Made by a program: the position numbers and the translations under genes | Notes under the pieces: model-generated | The model's input: the letters and a program-made list of their open reading frames with translations, nothing else | The model's database searches: none | Told to the model about the DNA's origin: nothing | Origin: Haloferax massiliensis | Lineage (GTDB): Archaea; Halobacteriota; Halobacteria; Halobacteriales; Haloferacaceae | DNA: 64,000 nt | Assembly (NCBI RefSeq): GCF_001368915.1 | Contig: NZ_CSTE01000003.1 | Coordinates: 330,653-394,652 of the forward strand | Direction: 5' to 3' | Shown: positions 16,618 to 24,883 of the stretch, in pieces | How the letters are laid out: every line of letters begins with the position of its first letter | How positions within the stretch are numbered: position 1 is the stretch's first letter

Positions 16618-17751
16618 ATGTCAGACATCACGATTCAGAACCTACGGAAGACGTACGACGACGTGCGCGCCGTGAAGGGTATCGACCTCGAAATCGACGA
16701 CGGGGAGTTCCTCGTCGTCGTCGGCCCCTCGGGGTGCGGGAAATCCACGACGCTCCGAATGCTCGCCGGCCTCGAATCGGTGACGGACGGCTCCATCGCC
16801 ATCGGCGACCGCGTCGTCAACGAGGTGCCGCCGAAGGACCGAAGCATCGCGATGGTGTTTCAGAACTACGCGCTGTACCCCCACATGACGGCGGCGGAGA
16901 ACATGAAATTCGGCATGAAATCGGCCAGCGAGTTCTCCGCCGACGAAATCGAGCGCCGCGTCGAACAGGCAACCGAGACGCTCGGAATCGCGCATCTCCG
17001 CGACCGGAAGCCGAAGGAACTCTCCGGCGGGGAGCGGCAGCGAGTCGCCATCGGCCGGGCGCTCGTCCGCGAACCGGACGTGTTCCTGATGGACGAGCCG
17101 CTTTCGAACCTCGACGCGAAGCTCCGGGTGCAGATGCGCGCCGAGTTGCTCAAGCTCCACCGCGACCTCGATACGACGACCGTCTACGTCACCCACGACC
17201 AGACGGAGGCGATGACGCTCGGCGACAGAGTCGCCGTGCTCGAAGACGGGAAACTCCAGCAGGTCGCGCCGCCCCAAGAGCTGTACGACTACCCGACGAA
17301 CCGGTTCGTCGCGGGCTTCGTCGGCGAGCCCGCGATGAACTTCGTTCCGGTGGCGGTCCGTCGGCAACGCGGTGAACACGTCGCCGAAGCGCCGGGACTC
17401 TCGCTTACGCTCCCCGCCGGGTCCGGACTGGACGACGTGGACGACGACGGTCTCACGCTCGGCGTCAGACCCGAAGACGTGTCTCTCGTCTCGAACACCG
17501 CCGGGGCGTCGGAGTCGTTCACCGCCGAGGTGACGGTCACCGAACCGCTCGGCGAGCTCCTGCTCTTGCACTGTCGCCTCGGCGACGAGGAGATTCGGGT
17601 CAAGGTCGAGCCGCGAAGCCGAATCACGGCCGGCGACACCGTCGAACTCGCCGTCGATACGGACCGTCTGCACCTGTTCGATTCGAGCGGCGACGCCGTC
17701 TACCACTCGTCGGTTCCCGAGCGGGCGACCGAGAGCGTCGCGGCCGATTGA
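16618..17751 (+). CDS. Sugar ABC transporter ATPase (MalK/UgpC type)
   Basis: A 377-residue ATPase energising the CUT1 transporter. Walker A is G-P-S-G-C-G-K-S at 36-43. The Q-loop sits in M-V-F-Q-N-Y-A-L-Y-P-H, the signature L-S-G-G-E-R-Q-R near 137, Walker B as F-L-M-D-E-P-L-S-N-L-D, and the switch histidine in Y-V-T-H-D-Q. The last ~130 residues are the TOBE regulatory domain (G-V-R-P-E-D-V near 280), as in MalK. MalK-type subunits sometimes serve several transporters, so it could also energise others. Confidence 0.94.
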   Translation: MSDITIQNLRKTYDDVRAVKGIDLEIDDGEFLVVVGPSGCGKSTTLRMLAGLESVTDGSIAIGDRVVNEVPPKDRSIAMVFQNYALYPHMTAAENMKFGMKSASEFSADEIERRVEQATETLGIAHLRDRKPKELSGGERQRVAIGRALVREPDVFLMDEPLSNLDAKLRVQMRAELLKLHRDLDTTTVYVTHDQTEAMTLGDRVAVLEDGKLQQVAPPQELYDYPTNRFVAGFVGEPAMNFVPVAVRRQRGEHVAEAPGLSLTLPAGSGLDDVDDDGLTLGVRPEDVSLVSNTAGASESFTAEVTVTEPLGELLLLHCRLGDEEIRVKVEPRSRITAGDTVELAVDTDRLHLFDSSGDAVYHSSVPERATESVAAD

Positions 17752-17786
17752 CGAGGCGAGCGGCGAAGCGAGCGCAGGGCGCGCCG

Positions 17787-18188
17787 CTACCGCCCGTCGA
17801 ACGATTCGGGTGACAGGTCGAGGCCCGCCCGCTCCTCATCGGTGAGTTCTTCGAGAACGCTCGTCCCGGAGCCGGGCTTCGAGTCCCACGACCAGTCCTC
17901 GTGGAGGCGGAGGCGGCCGTCGCCCAGTCGCTCGATGCGGTCCGTGGAGTGGCCGGTCGCGGTCGTCCCGTCTTCGGTGACGTGAGAGTACCGGAAGTCG
18001 AGCGTGTCGCCGAGGTGGCGGCCGACGAGGTGGCCCAACCTGACGGTTCCGCCGCGGTACGTCGCGTGAAGCAGGTCGTCGGACTGGTCGAACCAGAAGT
18101 AGGTGTCGCCGCCGACGTCGCCGCTCTCGGCGTTGGCGACCGATTTGAAGACTCGTCCGTCGAGCGACGGCGCGTGAGATTCGGGCAT
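17787..18188 (-). CDS. Conserved small beta-rich protein, unknown function
   Basis: A 133-residue protein with a strand-rich pattern (F-K-S-V-A-N-A-E-S-G-D-V-G, T-Y-F-W-F-D-Q, H-A-T-Y-R-G-G, L-R-L-H-E-D-W-S-W-D-S). Short proteins with this pattern are widespread and are sometimes labelled n-acetylglutamate synthase in databases without a catalytic basis. The end reads L-T-D-E-E-R-A-G-L-D. I chose the ATG at 18188, since the upstream in-frame extension is Arg-rich and unlike the rest. It faces the sugar transporter convergently. Confidence 0.7.
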   Translation of the reverse strand: MPESHAPSLDGRVFKSVANAESGDVGGDTYFWFDQSDDLLHATYRGGTVRLGHLVGRHLGDTLDFRYSHVTEDGTTATGHSTDRIERLGDGRLRLHEDWSWDSKPGSGTSVLEELTDEERAGLDLSPESFDGR

Positions 18189-18288
18189 AGTCCGTGTGCG
18201 AGGCCGAACGATATGAGTGGTCCGCCGAGACGCGCGAGATACCCGCTTGTCTCCCGACCGACCGTCACGACCCGTCACGACCCGTCGG

Positions 18289-18474
18289 TCAGTGGCTCCC
18301 CCGGTCCCCCGAGCCGCCGTCAGAGCCGGTTTCGACCGCGTCAGTCGCCTTATCGATGCCTCTCTTGGCCTTCTCCTCGCTCACCTTCGTCCGCTTTCCG
18401 ACTTGTTTGGCGACTTCGTCTTCGCGTCCCTCTACGAGGCCGAGCAGCCGTCGAAGCTTGCTCATCACGCCCAT
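18289..18474 (-). CDS. Small charged protein (~61 aa)
   Basis: About 61 residues (58 if the internal ATG at 18465 is used), highly charged, with predicted helices around L-R-R-L-L-G-L-V-E-G-R-E-D-E-V and V-S-E-E-K-A-K-R-G-I-D-K-A, and a Gly/Ser/Asp tail. It resembles small antitoxin-like or CsbD-like helical proteins in composition, but no family can be named. An AT-rich promoter region lies upstream (18555-18600). Confidence 0.5.
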   Translation of the reverse strand: MGVMSKLRRLLGLVEGREDEVAKQVGKRTKVSEEKAKRGIDKATDAVETGSDGGSGDRGSH

Positions 18475-19001
18475 AGCGTCGGCGGTAACGACTCCTCGGA
18501 AGAAAAGGTGGCGGCCGTCGAACGAACACGGCGGGTTCCGAGAGCACACGCCGATGAAATATAAATAATCAGATATACATTTGAAATTGGTATTTCACGG
18601 GGAGCCACTTCGAATCTCGATTCGTGGTTCGGGGGTACGAGGGAACGAACAAGAGAGGCGAACGGGCCGCAACGACGGTTAGTTCGACGTTTACGGGGTC
18701 TTTTCGGGGGCGAATCGCAACGACCCGAACCAGCGTTGGTCGGTACCGGAAACCGAGTCGAAAATCGGAGCGAACGGGATATATTGTGCTCTTCACCGTT
18801 TCAGCGTTCAAATAGTGACGTTTCTGATATCGTCGAACGCGAGTCGAGAGATAGCCTCTCAGAAACGAATTATTACTGGATTCCGATAGTACAGAAGACT
18901 AGTCTTGTATTCGATAGTATTGATACGCCGGCCGTAATCGAGAGCGTTCGGTCACTGCGTCCGAACGCCCGTTCAGGCGGGTGGAGCGGTACGAGAATAT
19001 A

Positions 19002-19021
19002 TTACAGACGTACGAGCGTAA
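19002..19021. promoter_or_regulatory. Box A palindrome (copy 1)
   Basis: TTACAGACGTACGAGCGTAA, matching 15 of 20 positions of the copy at 23480. The outer TTACA/GTAA arms and central GACRTAYG are conserved. It lies 62 bases left of a box B. Confidence 0.65.
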
Positions 19022-19083
19022 TTTGTTGATTCGTAGTAATAATCCAGCGGAGAGCGCGGCTGTAACTATCGTGGGTATATAAC

Positions 19084-19100
19084 GTTCGGCGATTCCGAAC
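19084..19100. promoter_or_regulatory. Box B palindrome (copy 1)
   Basis: GTTCGG-CGATT-CCGAAC, a perfect 6-bp inverted repeat. It directly abuts TATATAAC on its left, the same TATA-then-GTTC layout as the copies at 19948, 23416 and 23522. Confidence 0.72.
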
Positions 19101-19150
19101 GCCCGAGGACGCTCGACCGCGGAGAGTGACGCGGGGCGGTCCCACCCGAG

Positions 19151-19918
19151 TCACGCGAGCGCGAGCTCCAGTTCGAACTCGCTGACGATGTCTCTAACCG
19201 TGTGTGCGAGTTCGGCTTTCCTGTCCTCGCCGGTCACCGAGTGAGCCGGTCCCGTGACGCTGAAACCGCCGATAACGTCGCCGGAGCGCCGCGTCGCGGC
19301 GACGCCGATGGCGTAGAGTTCGTTGAAGTTCTCGGCGCGGTTGACGGCGTAGCCCTGCTCGCGGACGCGCTCCAGTTCCTCGAACAGCGCCTCGCGGTCG
19401 GTGGTGGTGTTTTCCGTCTCCCGCGGGAGGCCCCACCGGTCGATTATCTGTTCGATGCGCGGCTCCGGGAGTTCCGCGAGAATCGCCTTCCCGACGGCGG
19501 TGTTGTGCAGGAACAACCGGTTACCGAGTTGCTCGTGGGACCACCCCATCTTACTCCCCGACGCGGTGTGCAGGAAGACGGCCTTCCCGCCCATCTCGAC
19601 GGTGAAAATCGACCGGAGGCGTGTCTCTTCGAACAGTCGCTCGGTGAACTGTCGCGCGAGGACGAACGCCGGCTCCCGCGTCCGGACTTGGTTCCCCAAT
19701 CGGAGCAGTTCCGGACCGATAAAGTAGAAATCGCCCTCTTTGATGACGAACTGTTCCTGCTTGAGCGTCGCGAGGTGACCGTGAATCGTGCTCTTGGGCT
19801 TGTCCATCCGCTCGGCGATTTCGGAGACTCTCGCGCCGTCTATCGCTTCGAGTTGCTTCAGAATCGCTATCGAAGTGGCGGTCGTCCGAAGCGTCGTGGG
19901 CGAGTCATCCGTTGGCAT
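19151..19918 (-). CDS. IclR-family transcription regulator
   Basis: A 255-residue regulator. The N-terminal winged helix (about 13-62) contains V-S-E-I-A-E-R-M-D-K-P-K-S-T-I-H-G-H-L. The C-terminal IclR ligand domain (about 75-250) contains V-G-K-A-I-L-A-E-L-P and G-V-A-A-T-R-R-S-G-D-V-I-G-G-F-S-V-T-G-P. IclR regulators in haloarchaea control sugar and sugar-acid catabolism, for example pentose use. The promoter TTTAAATA (19940-19947) is about 25 nt from the ATG, so the transcript is probably leaderless, and box B directly abuts that TATA box. Autoregulation and control of other box B promoters are inferred. Confidence 0.9.
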   Translation of the reverse strand: MPTDDSPTTLRTTATSIAILKQLEAIDGARVSEIAERMDKPKSTIHGHLATLKQEQFVIKEGDFYFIGPELLRLGNQVRTREPAFVLARQFTERLFEETRLRSIFTVEMGGKAVFLHTASGSKMGWSHEQLGNRLFLHNTAVGKAILAELPEPRIEQIIDRWGLPRETENTTTDREALFEELERVREQGYAVNRAENFNELYAIGVAATRRSGDVIGGFSVTGPAHSVTGEDRKAELAHTVRDIVSEFELELALA

Positions 19919-19939
19919 ACCTCGATATCTTCGGCCACG

Positions 19940-19964
19940 TATTTAAAGTTCAGGAAGGCCGAAC
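19940..19964 (-). promoter_or_regulatory. iclR promoter with box B (copy 2)
   Basis: Box B GTTCAG-GAAGG-CCGAAC occupies 19948-19964. Read on the minus strand it lies immediately upstream of the TATA box TTTAAATA, in the position of the TFB-recognition element. A protein bound here could block TFB/TBP (repression) or contact them (activation). Confidence 0.68.
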
Positions 19965-20021
19965 GGCCGGTCGGCGACGCGGCGCGGCGCGGTCCGCCGG
20001 GCACAGCGTCGGCGAGCGCGT

Positions 20022-21128
20022 TCATCCCTCGACTTCGACCCAGCCGCCGCGCTCTCCGGACTCGTAGGCCGCGTCGAGGACGCGCAGCAGTTGCACGGCG
20101 TCGTCGACCGTCGCGGGCACGTCGCCGGTGTCGTAGCCCGCGAAGTAGTCCTCGAAGTAGTCCTGTACGAAGTCGCCCCACGCCGGGAACCGGTCGTAGG
20201 TGAACTCGAACTCGACGGTCCGTTTCGGCGCGGCGGTCCAGTCGGGGTGCTCCGAGGTGATGTCGAGCGGGACCGTGGGTTCGTGCTGCAGCGAGTCGTG
20301 GTGCAGCGGCGTCAGCGCCTGCGCGTCGGTGCCGTAGATGCCGAGGTGCGTGTCCTTGCCGCGGTCGCTCAGGTAGTAGCCGGTGTGATACGTGCCGAGC
20401 GTCCCGCTTTCGGTCTCGAACTGGAGGACCGCCCCGGCTTCCACGTCCGCCTCGACCGCGTCGTGGAATCGGGCGTTCACCCGCGCGATGGGGTCGTCGA
20501 GAATCCACGGCATCACGTCGACCCAGTGCGGACCGATCCACTGGAGCGCGCCGCCGCGACTCGTCTCTCGGTCGTAGAGGTAGTGGTCGGTGTCCCGGTA
20601 GGAGAGCTGGCTGGCGTTGAAGCGGCCGTCGAGCGTCCACACGTCGCCGAAGAAGCCCTCCGAAACCCGGTCGCGGAGCGTCATCGCGACGGGGTTGCGA
20701 CGGTAGTACATCGTCGGCGAGACGGTCACGCCGAGTTCGTTGGCCCGCTCGGCGATGGCTTCGAGGTCGGCGGCGGTCCGGGCGATGGGCTTCTCGCTGA
20801 TGACGTGGACGCCGTTTTCGACGGCGCTCTCGACGATTGCCGGCGTCTCGTCGCTCCGGTGGGTTATCCACGCCACGTCGACGTCGGCGTCTGAGACGAG
20901 TTCGTGAGGGTCCTCGTACACCGCCGCGCCGCCGACGAGGTCCGCCATGTCCTGTCCCTCGGTCGTGATTTCGTCGGGTCGGTCGTCCATCGCCGCGATA
21001 TTCGCCACGTCGACCCGTCGTCCCGGTTCGCAGACCGCGGTAATCGTCGCGTCCAACTCGCTCGCGACGGCGAAGTAAGGGTCCCGGTGGTGGTGGTCGA
21101 TACCGATGTATCCGATGTTCGCACCCAT
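20022..21128 (-). CDS. Gfo/Idh/MocA-family oxidoreductase
   Basis: A 368-residue NAD(P)-dependent sugar or sugar-acid oxidoreductase. The N-terminal Rossmann start is an unusual G-Y-I-G-I-D-H-H-H-R-D-P-Y, like the subgroup with histidines after the glycine motif. The nicotinamide-site E-K-P (S-E-K-P-I-A) is near residue 116. The C-terminal alpha/beta domain contains R-G-G-A-L-Q-W-I-G-P-H-W-V-D, which holds the usual catalytic-region histidine. It is upstream of iclR on the same strand and downstream of the large pectate-lyase-like gene. The substrate is unknown; uronates or lyase products fit the context. Confidence 0.88.
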   Translation of the reverse strand: MGANIGYIGIDHHHRDPYFAVASELDATITAVCEPGRRVDVANIAAMDDRPDEITTEGQDMADLVGGAAVYEDPHELVSDADVDVAWITHRSDETPAIVESAVENGVHVISEKPIARTAADLEAIAERANELGVTVSPTMYYRRNPVAMTLRDRVSEGFFGDVWTLDGRFNASQLSYRDTDHYLYDRETSRGGALQWIGPHWVDVMPWILDDPIARVNARFHDAVEADVEAGAVLQFETESGTLGTYHTGYYLSDRGKDTHLGIYGTDAQALTPLHHDSLQHEPTVPLDITSEHPDWTAAPKRTVEFEFTYDRFPAWGDFVQDYFEDYFAGYDTGDVPATVDDAVQLLRVLDAAYESGERGGWVEVEG

Positions 21129-21227
21129 ACACGTAGTTCATAGAAAATAATTTAAAAATATGTGGGTACGGGCAAGATAGCCGGCGGCGAACGGGGTGGC
21201 GGCGGACGGTGCGTCGGCCTCGTGCGG

Positions 21228-23330
21228 TCAGCGCCGCGGCGTCTCGACCCGCCGGGACCACGACCGGAGCCACGGGCGGGTTCCGCCGTTGGGGACGTTC
21301 AGTTCGTGGCTGTTGACCGGGAGGTCCGGGTAGCCGCCGACCCGCTTTTGGCTGTCGACGAGATAGCTCGCGCCGAGTTCGACGTGTTCGAGGATGCGCT
21401 CGTCGGTCGCGGTCCGGTCGGCGGGCCGCGCGCCGACGTTTGCGAGGTTGTGTTCGAACGTCCGGTCCGACGGCATCGCGGCCAGTCCGTCGGGCCAGAG
21501 CGGCCGCTCGTCGACCACGGTCACGTCGTCGTCGACCATCGCCACGTCGTCGTCGTCGGTGACGTTGTCTTCGAGGTACACCACGGCCGTGTCCACGCCG
21601 TCCTCGGCGAAGACGTTCGCCTTCTCCGAGTTGGGCTGGAGGTAGGCGTTGCCGACGATGCTCGCCTCGGTGTCGGGGTCCAACCACGTTCCGTCCTCGA
21701 AGTCGTACATCACGTTGTTGACGACGACGCTCTCGGTTCCCTCCTTGAGTCTGGGGTGGCGGTCGGTGTTGAACGCCCAGACGTTCCCCAGCATGGCGAC
21801 GTTCTTCGCGTCGTTGCCGATGAGCGAGCCGTAGCCGTGTTCGCCCTTCGGGTGGACCGAGTCGTCGAGCGCCTCGGCGACGAGGCAGTTCGAGACGGTC
21901 GTGTCGGCGGTCTCGTAGCCGACCGAGAGACACTCGTCGACGCTCCACGAGGCAGAGACGTGGTCGATGACGTTGTTCTCCGTCTCGTCGGCCGTGTTGA
22001 CCGTGTCGAGCGCCCAGTCCTCTGTCGGTTCATCGATGCCCGCGTCGCCGAGTCGAACCCGAACGTGCTGGAGGACGCAGTCGCTCGCCGCGATATTCAC
22101 GCGTCCTTTGACCAGCGTGACGCCCGGCGAGGGCGCGGTCTGACCCGCGATGTAGCACTTGTCGTACGGAATCGGGAGGTCGCGCACGCCGAGGTCGATT
22201 GTACCGCTGGTCTCGAAGACGACCAGTCGCTCGCCGTCGACGGTGACCGCCTTCTCCAGTTGGCGGCGCGTCGGCTCGGTTATCACGATGACCGGCGTGT
22301 CGTCGTCGAGCCACGGGGCCGCATCGGCGAACCCGTCACTCGGTCCGAACTGCGACGCGCTGTCCGGGCCGGCGTCGGCCGGGACCTCGCTGTTCGACGG
22401 GCTCGGCGTGCTGAACGTGGAGACTGCGCCCCATGCAGTATCGCCGTCTGCCGTGTCGGCCACCGCGCGCACCTCGTAGTAGCGGCGTTCCGTCAGGTCG
22501 TCAGCCTCGACGTTGAACGCGCCCGACGAGGTGAGTTGCGTCGATTCCGTGGTCTGCCACGCTTCGGTCGGTACCTCCCGATACTCGAAGTAACAGTCCG
22601 CGGAATCGGCACCGCCGAGGTCGCCGAGTTCGCCGGTGAGCGTCGCGGAGTCGGGACCGACGTCGGTCACGTCGCCGGTCGAGACGAGCGGGACGCCCGT
22701 CGTGTTCTCCACGCTCCCCGCGACGTCGACGTCGCCGATATCGCGGTTCCGGTCGGGTTCGACGCCCGAGAGGCTCTGAAACGTCGCCGTCGCGAGCGTC
22801 CCCGAGAGGTGACTGGTGACGGCCAGTCCGACGTAGACGCTGTCGCCCAGCGAGATGTCGTCGGCCCCGAGCGTGTTAATCGACGTCCACGTCTCGCCGT
22901 CCGTGGAGCGGTACGTCTCTATCGTGTCGCCGTGTCGCGTGAGGCGGAGCCAGTCGGCCGATGTGCCGCCGACGCTATCCGTCTCAGCGCCGTCTTCGGG
23001 CCGATACTGCATCGACGCCTCGCCGTTGGGTCGCCGGCGGACCATGACGTTCTTCGAGTCGGGGTCGAGCGACTCGCGGACCATCGGACCCGCCTTCGTC
23101 CAACTTTCGACGTTGTCGATGCCGGTGTTCTGGACGGCGACGTCGAAGTCGCCGCTCAGCTCCGTGTAGTGGTAGTGGAACGCGTCGGCCGTCCCCCAGA
23201 TGTCGTCGCCGCCGCCTCGCATCGTAATCACGGTCGCGGCCGCGGCACTGCCGCCGAAGAGGCCAGTCGTCGCCGCACCGATACTCCCGGCTCCGAGCAC
23301 GCGGAGGAACGTTCTCCTATCAGGTTTCAT
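21228..23330 (-). CDS. Tat-exported multidomain pectate-lyase-like protein
   Basis: A 700-residue exported protein. A twin-arginine signal (D-R-R-T-F-L-R at 4-10) is followed by an Ala-rich cleavage region. Residues about 33-190 are a DUF1349/concanavalin-like beta-sandwich, about 215-305 a fibronectin-III-like domain, and about 325-690 a pectate-lyase-type right-handed beta-helix (G-T-I-D-L-G, C-Y-I-A-G-Q-T-A-P-S-P-G, N-V-I-D-H-V-S-A-S-W-S-V-D-E, H-P-K-G-E-H-G-Y-G-S-L-I-G). The catalytic half is clearly paralogous to the protein at 47345. It probably cleaves pectic polymer outside the cell by beta-elimination. There is no lipobox. Two box B sites and a box A lie upstream. Confidence 0.85.
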   Translation of the reverse strand: MKPDRRTFLRVLGAGSIGAATTGLFGGSAAAATVITMRGGGDDIWGTADAFHYHYTELSGDFDVAVQNTGIDNVESWTKAGPMVRESLDPDSKNVMVRRRPNGEASMQYRPEDGAETDSVGGTSADWLRLTRHGDTIETYRSTDGETWTSINTLGADDISLGDSVYVGLAVTSHLSGTLATATFQSLSGVEPDRNRDIGDVDVAGSVENTTGVPLVSTGDVTDVGPDSATLTGELGDLGGADSADCYFEYREVPTEAWQTTESTQLTSSGAFNVEADDLTERRYYEVRAVADTADGDTAWGAVSTFSTPSPSNSEVPADAGPDSASQFGPSDGFADAAPWLDDDTPVIVITEPTRRQLEKAVTVDGERLVVFETSGTIDLGVRDLPIPYDKCYIAGQTAPSPGVTLVKGRVNIAASDCVLQHVRVRLGDAGIDEPTEDWALDTVNTADETENNVIDHVSASWSVDECLSVGYETADTTVSNCLVAEALDDSVHPKGEHGYGSLIGNDAKNVAMLGNVWAFNTDRHPRLKEGTESVVVNNVMYDFEDGTWLDPDTEASIVGNAYLQPNSEKANVFAEDGVDTAVVYLEDNVTDDDDVAMVDDDVTVVDERPLWPDGLAAMPSDRTFEHNLANVGARPADRTATDERILEHVELGASYLVDSQKRVGGYPDLPVNSHELNVPNGGTRPWLRSWSRRVETPRR

Positions 23331-23415
23331 GAGCGTATCACTCGAACAGATAACATATTCAACGATTGTTATAATTTACGGCGGCCTCGAACCCCGGCGG
23401 CCGGAAGTACATAAA

Positions 23416-23432
23416 GTTCGAACCAGTCGAAC
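23416..23432. promoter_or_regulatory. Box B palindrome (copy 3)
   Basis: GTTCGA-ACCAG-TCGAAC, a perfect 6-bp inverted repeat, about 94 nt upstream of the lyase start at 23330. Confidence 0.7.
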
Positions 23433-23479
23433 AGATTCCGTCGTTTCGGGGGCGAGATAACGGGATAGAGCCGAATGTA

Positions 23480-23499
23480 TTACAGACATATGTTTGTAA
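23480..23499. promoter_or_regulatory. Box A palindrome (copy 2, best copy)
   Basis: TTACAGACATATGTTTGTAA. It is palindromic at 18 of 20 positions (its reverse complement differs only at the G/T pair in positions 6 and 15). It is located between two box B sites. Confidence 0.72.
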
Positions 23500-23521
23500 C
23501 ACATTGTTCATTGCTTATAAA

Positions 23522-23538
23522 GTTCGGAGAGTTCGAAT
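23522..23538. promoter_or_regulatory. Box B palindrome (copy 4)
   Basis: GTTCGG-AGAGT-TCGAAT: the GTTC/GAAT ends pair except for the last base. It abuts TTATAAA on its left. Confidence 0.6.
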
Positions 23539-23710
23539 CGGTATGCGAATCGCTCGCGGCGCGGGCGGGGACCCGCTCTCACGCGGGGTGCGATGAGTCA
23601 GATTCACGACGAAGAGCCGTTCGAGCGCGCGAATCGCCGTCCATTGGGAACCCGATTCATGCAAAAGGTTATTACGCTCCGACAATCAGGTTGGTGCAAC
23701 GAGTCAGCCC

Positions 23711-24859
23711 ATGCAAGAGCTAGGTATCATTATGAACGGCGTGACCGGCCGGATGGGAACGAATCAGCATCTCATCCGCTCTATCGTCGCGCTGCGCGAG
23801 GAGGGCGGCGTGGAACTTCCCAGCGGGGAACGGGTGATGCCGGACCCGATTCTCGTCGGCCGCAACGAACGCAAACTCCGCGAACTGAGCGAGGAACACG
23901 GCATCGACCGCTGGACCGTCGACCCCGACCTCGAAACGTGTCTCGACGGCGACGACGAGGTGTACTTCGACTCGCAGATTACTCCCCGCCGGCCGGACAG
24001 CGTCATGAAGGCCATCGACGCCGGAAAGCACGTCTACTGCGAGAAACCGCTGGCGAGCGACCTCAGCGCCGCGCTCGACGTGGCCGGGATGGCCGAAGAC
24101 AGCGACGTGAAACACGGCATCGTGCAGGACAAACTCTGGCTCCCGGGGCTGTTGAAGCTCCAGCGGCTCATCGAACAGGACTTCTTCGGCGATATCCTCT
24201 CCGTGCGCGTCGAGTTCGGCTACTGGGTGTTCACCGGGCACGGACAGGAGGCACAGCGCCCCTCGTGGAACTACCGGGCCGAGGACGGCGGCGGCATCGT
24301 CGACGACATGTTCTCCCACTGGAGCTACGTGCTGGAGAACCTCTTCGGCGAGGTGGAGTCCGTCCGCTGTCTCCAGAAGACCCACATCGACGAGCGAATC
24401 GACGAGGACGGCGAGCCGTACGAGGCGACCGCCGACGACGCCGCCTACGCCATCATGGAACTGGAAGACGACATCGTCGCCCAGCTCAACTCCTCGTGGA
24501 CCGTCCGCGTCAACCGCGACGACCTCCTCGAAATTCAGGTCGACGGGACCGACGGCAGCGCGGTCGCCGGCCTGCGCGACTGCAAGACGCAGGGCCACGC
24601 GAACACGCCGAAACCGGAGTGGAACCCGGACACGCCGAAGGAACACGACTTCTACGAGGACTGGACGGGCGTCCCGAACAACCGGGTGTTCGAGAACGCG
24701 TTCAAGCTCCAGTGGGAGAAGTTCATCCGCCACGTCGTCGCCGACGAGCCGTTCCCGTGGGACTTCACCGCCGGAGCGCGCGGCGTCCAACTCACCGAGG
24801 CGAGCTATCGGTCCTCCGAGGAGGGCCGCCGCGTCGTTCTCGACGACCTCAACGCGTAG
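23711..24859 (+). CDS. Gfo/Idh/MocA-family oxidoreductase
   Basis: A 382-residue oxidoreductase. The nucleotide-binding start is I-M-N-G-V-T-G-R-M-G, a dihydrodipicolinate-reductase-like variant of the Rossmann motif. The E-K-P motif is Y-C-E-K-P-L-A near 111. The catalytic region is D-G-G-G-I-V-D-D-M-F-S-H-W near 193, where histidine follows the Gly-rich strand. It is divergent from the exported lyase and shares its double-operator region. The next gene starts 24 bases downstream, so the two are likely co-transcribed. The substrate is unknown, probably a sugar or sugar acid released from the polymer. Confidence 0.88.
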   Translation: MQELGIIMNGVTGRMGTNQHLIRSIVALREEGGVELPSGERVMPDPILVGRNERKLRELSEEHGIDRWTVDPDLETCLDGDDEVYFDSQITPRRPDSVMKAIDAGKHVYCEKPLASDLSAALDVAGMAEDSDVKHGIVQDKLWLPGLLKLQRLIEQDFFGDILSVRVEFGYWVFTGHGQEAQRPSWNYRAEDGGGIVDDMFSHWSYVLENLFGEVESVRCLQKTHIDERIDEDGEPYEATADDAAYAIMELEDDIVAQLNSSWTVRVNRDDLLEIQVDGTDGSAVAGLRDCKTQGHANTPKPEWNPDTPKEHDFYEDWTGVPNNRVFENAFKLQWEKFIRHVVADEPFPWDFTAGARGVQLTEASYRSSEEGRRVVLDDLNA

Positions 24860-24883
24860 AAAAGCCCCCCGACGAACAGTTTT

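Larger units (their letters stand above)
18475..19150. other. Non-coding island carrying box A and box B
   Basis: About 675 bases with no gene I can support. It is AT-richer than the coding DNA and has several TATA-like stretches (for example TATATAA at 19076-19082). It contains one copy each of the two palindromes seen in the pectin promoters. The open frame at 18736-19029 has no recognisable domain and unlikely codon use. It may be the control region of a lost gene, or a promoter for an RNA running leftward, or rightward antisense to iclR. Confidence 0.5.
23331..23710. promoter_or_regulatory. Divergent control region with two box B and one box A
   Basis: 380 bases between the exported lyase (leftward) and a Gfo/Idh gene (rightward). 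It holds box B at 23416-23432 and 23522-23538 and box A at 23480-23499 between them. TATA-like sequences (ACATAAAG at 23410, TTATAAAG at 23515) directly abut the box B sites. This is the densest regulatory cluster in the window. Confidence 0.7.

Noticed and set aside
18567..18586. AT-rich stretch resembling box A (13 of 20 matches)
   Set aside because: Most matches come from A/T positions in a promoter-like region; the TTACA arm is absent.
18736..19029. 97-codon rightward open frame in the regulatory island
   Set aside because: Codon use is not haloarchaeal-like (few acidic residues, many rare codons), and no domain was recognised; it also runs through box A.
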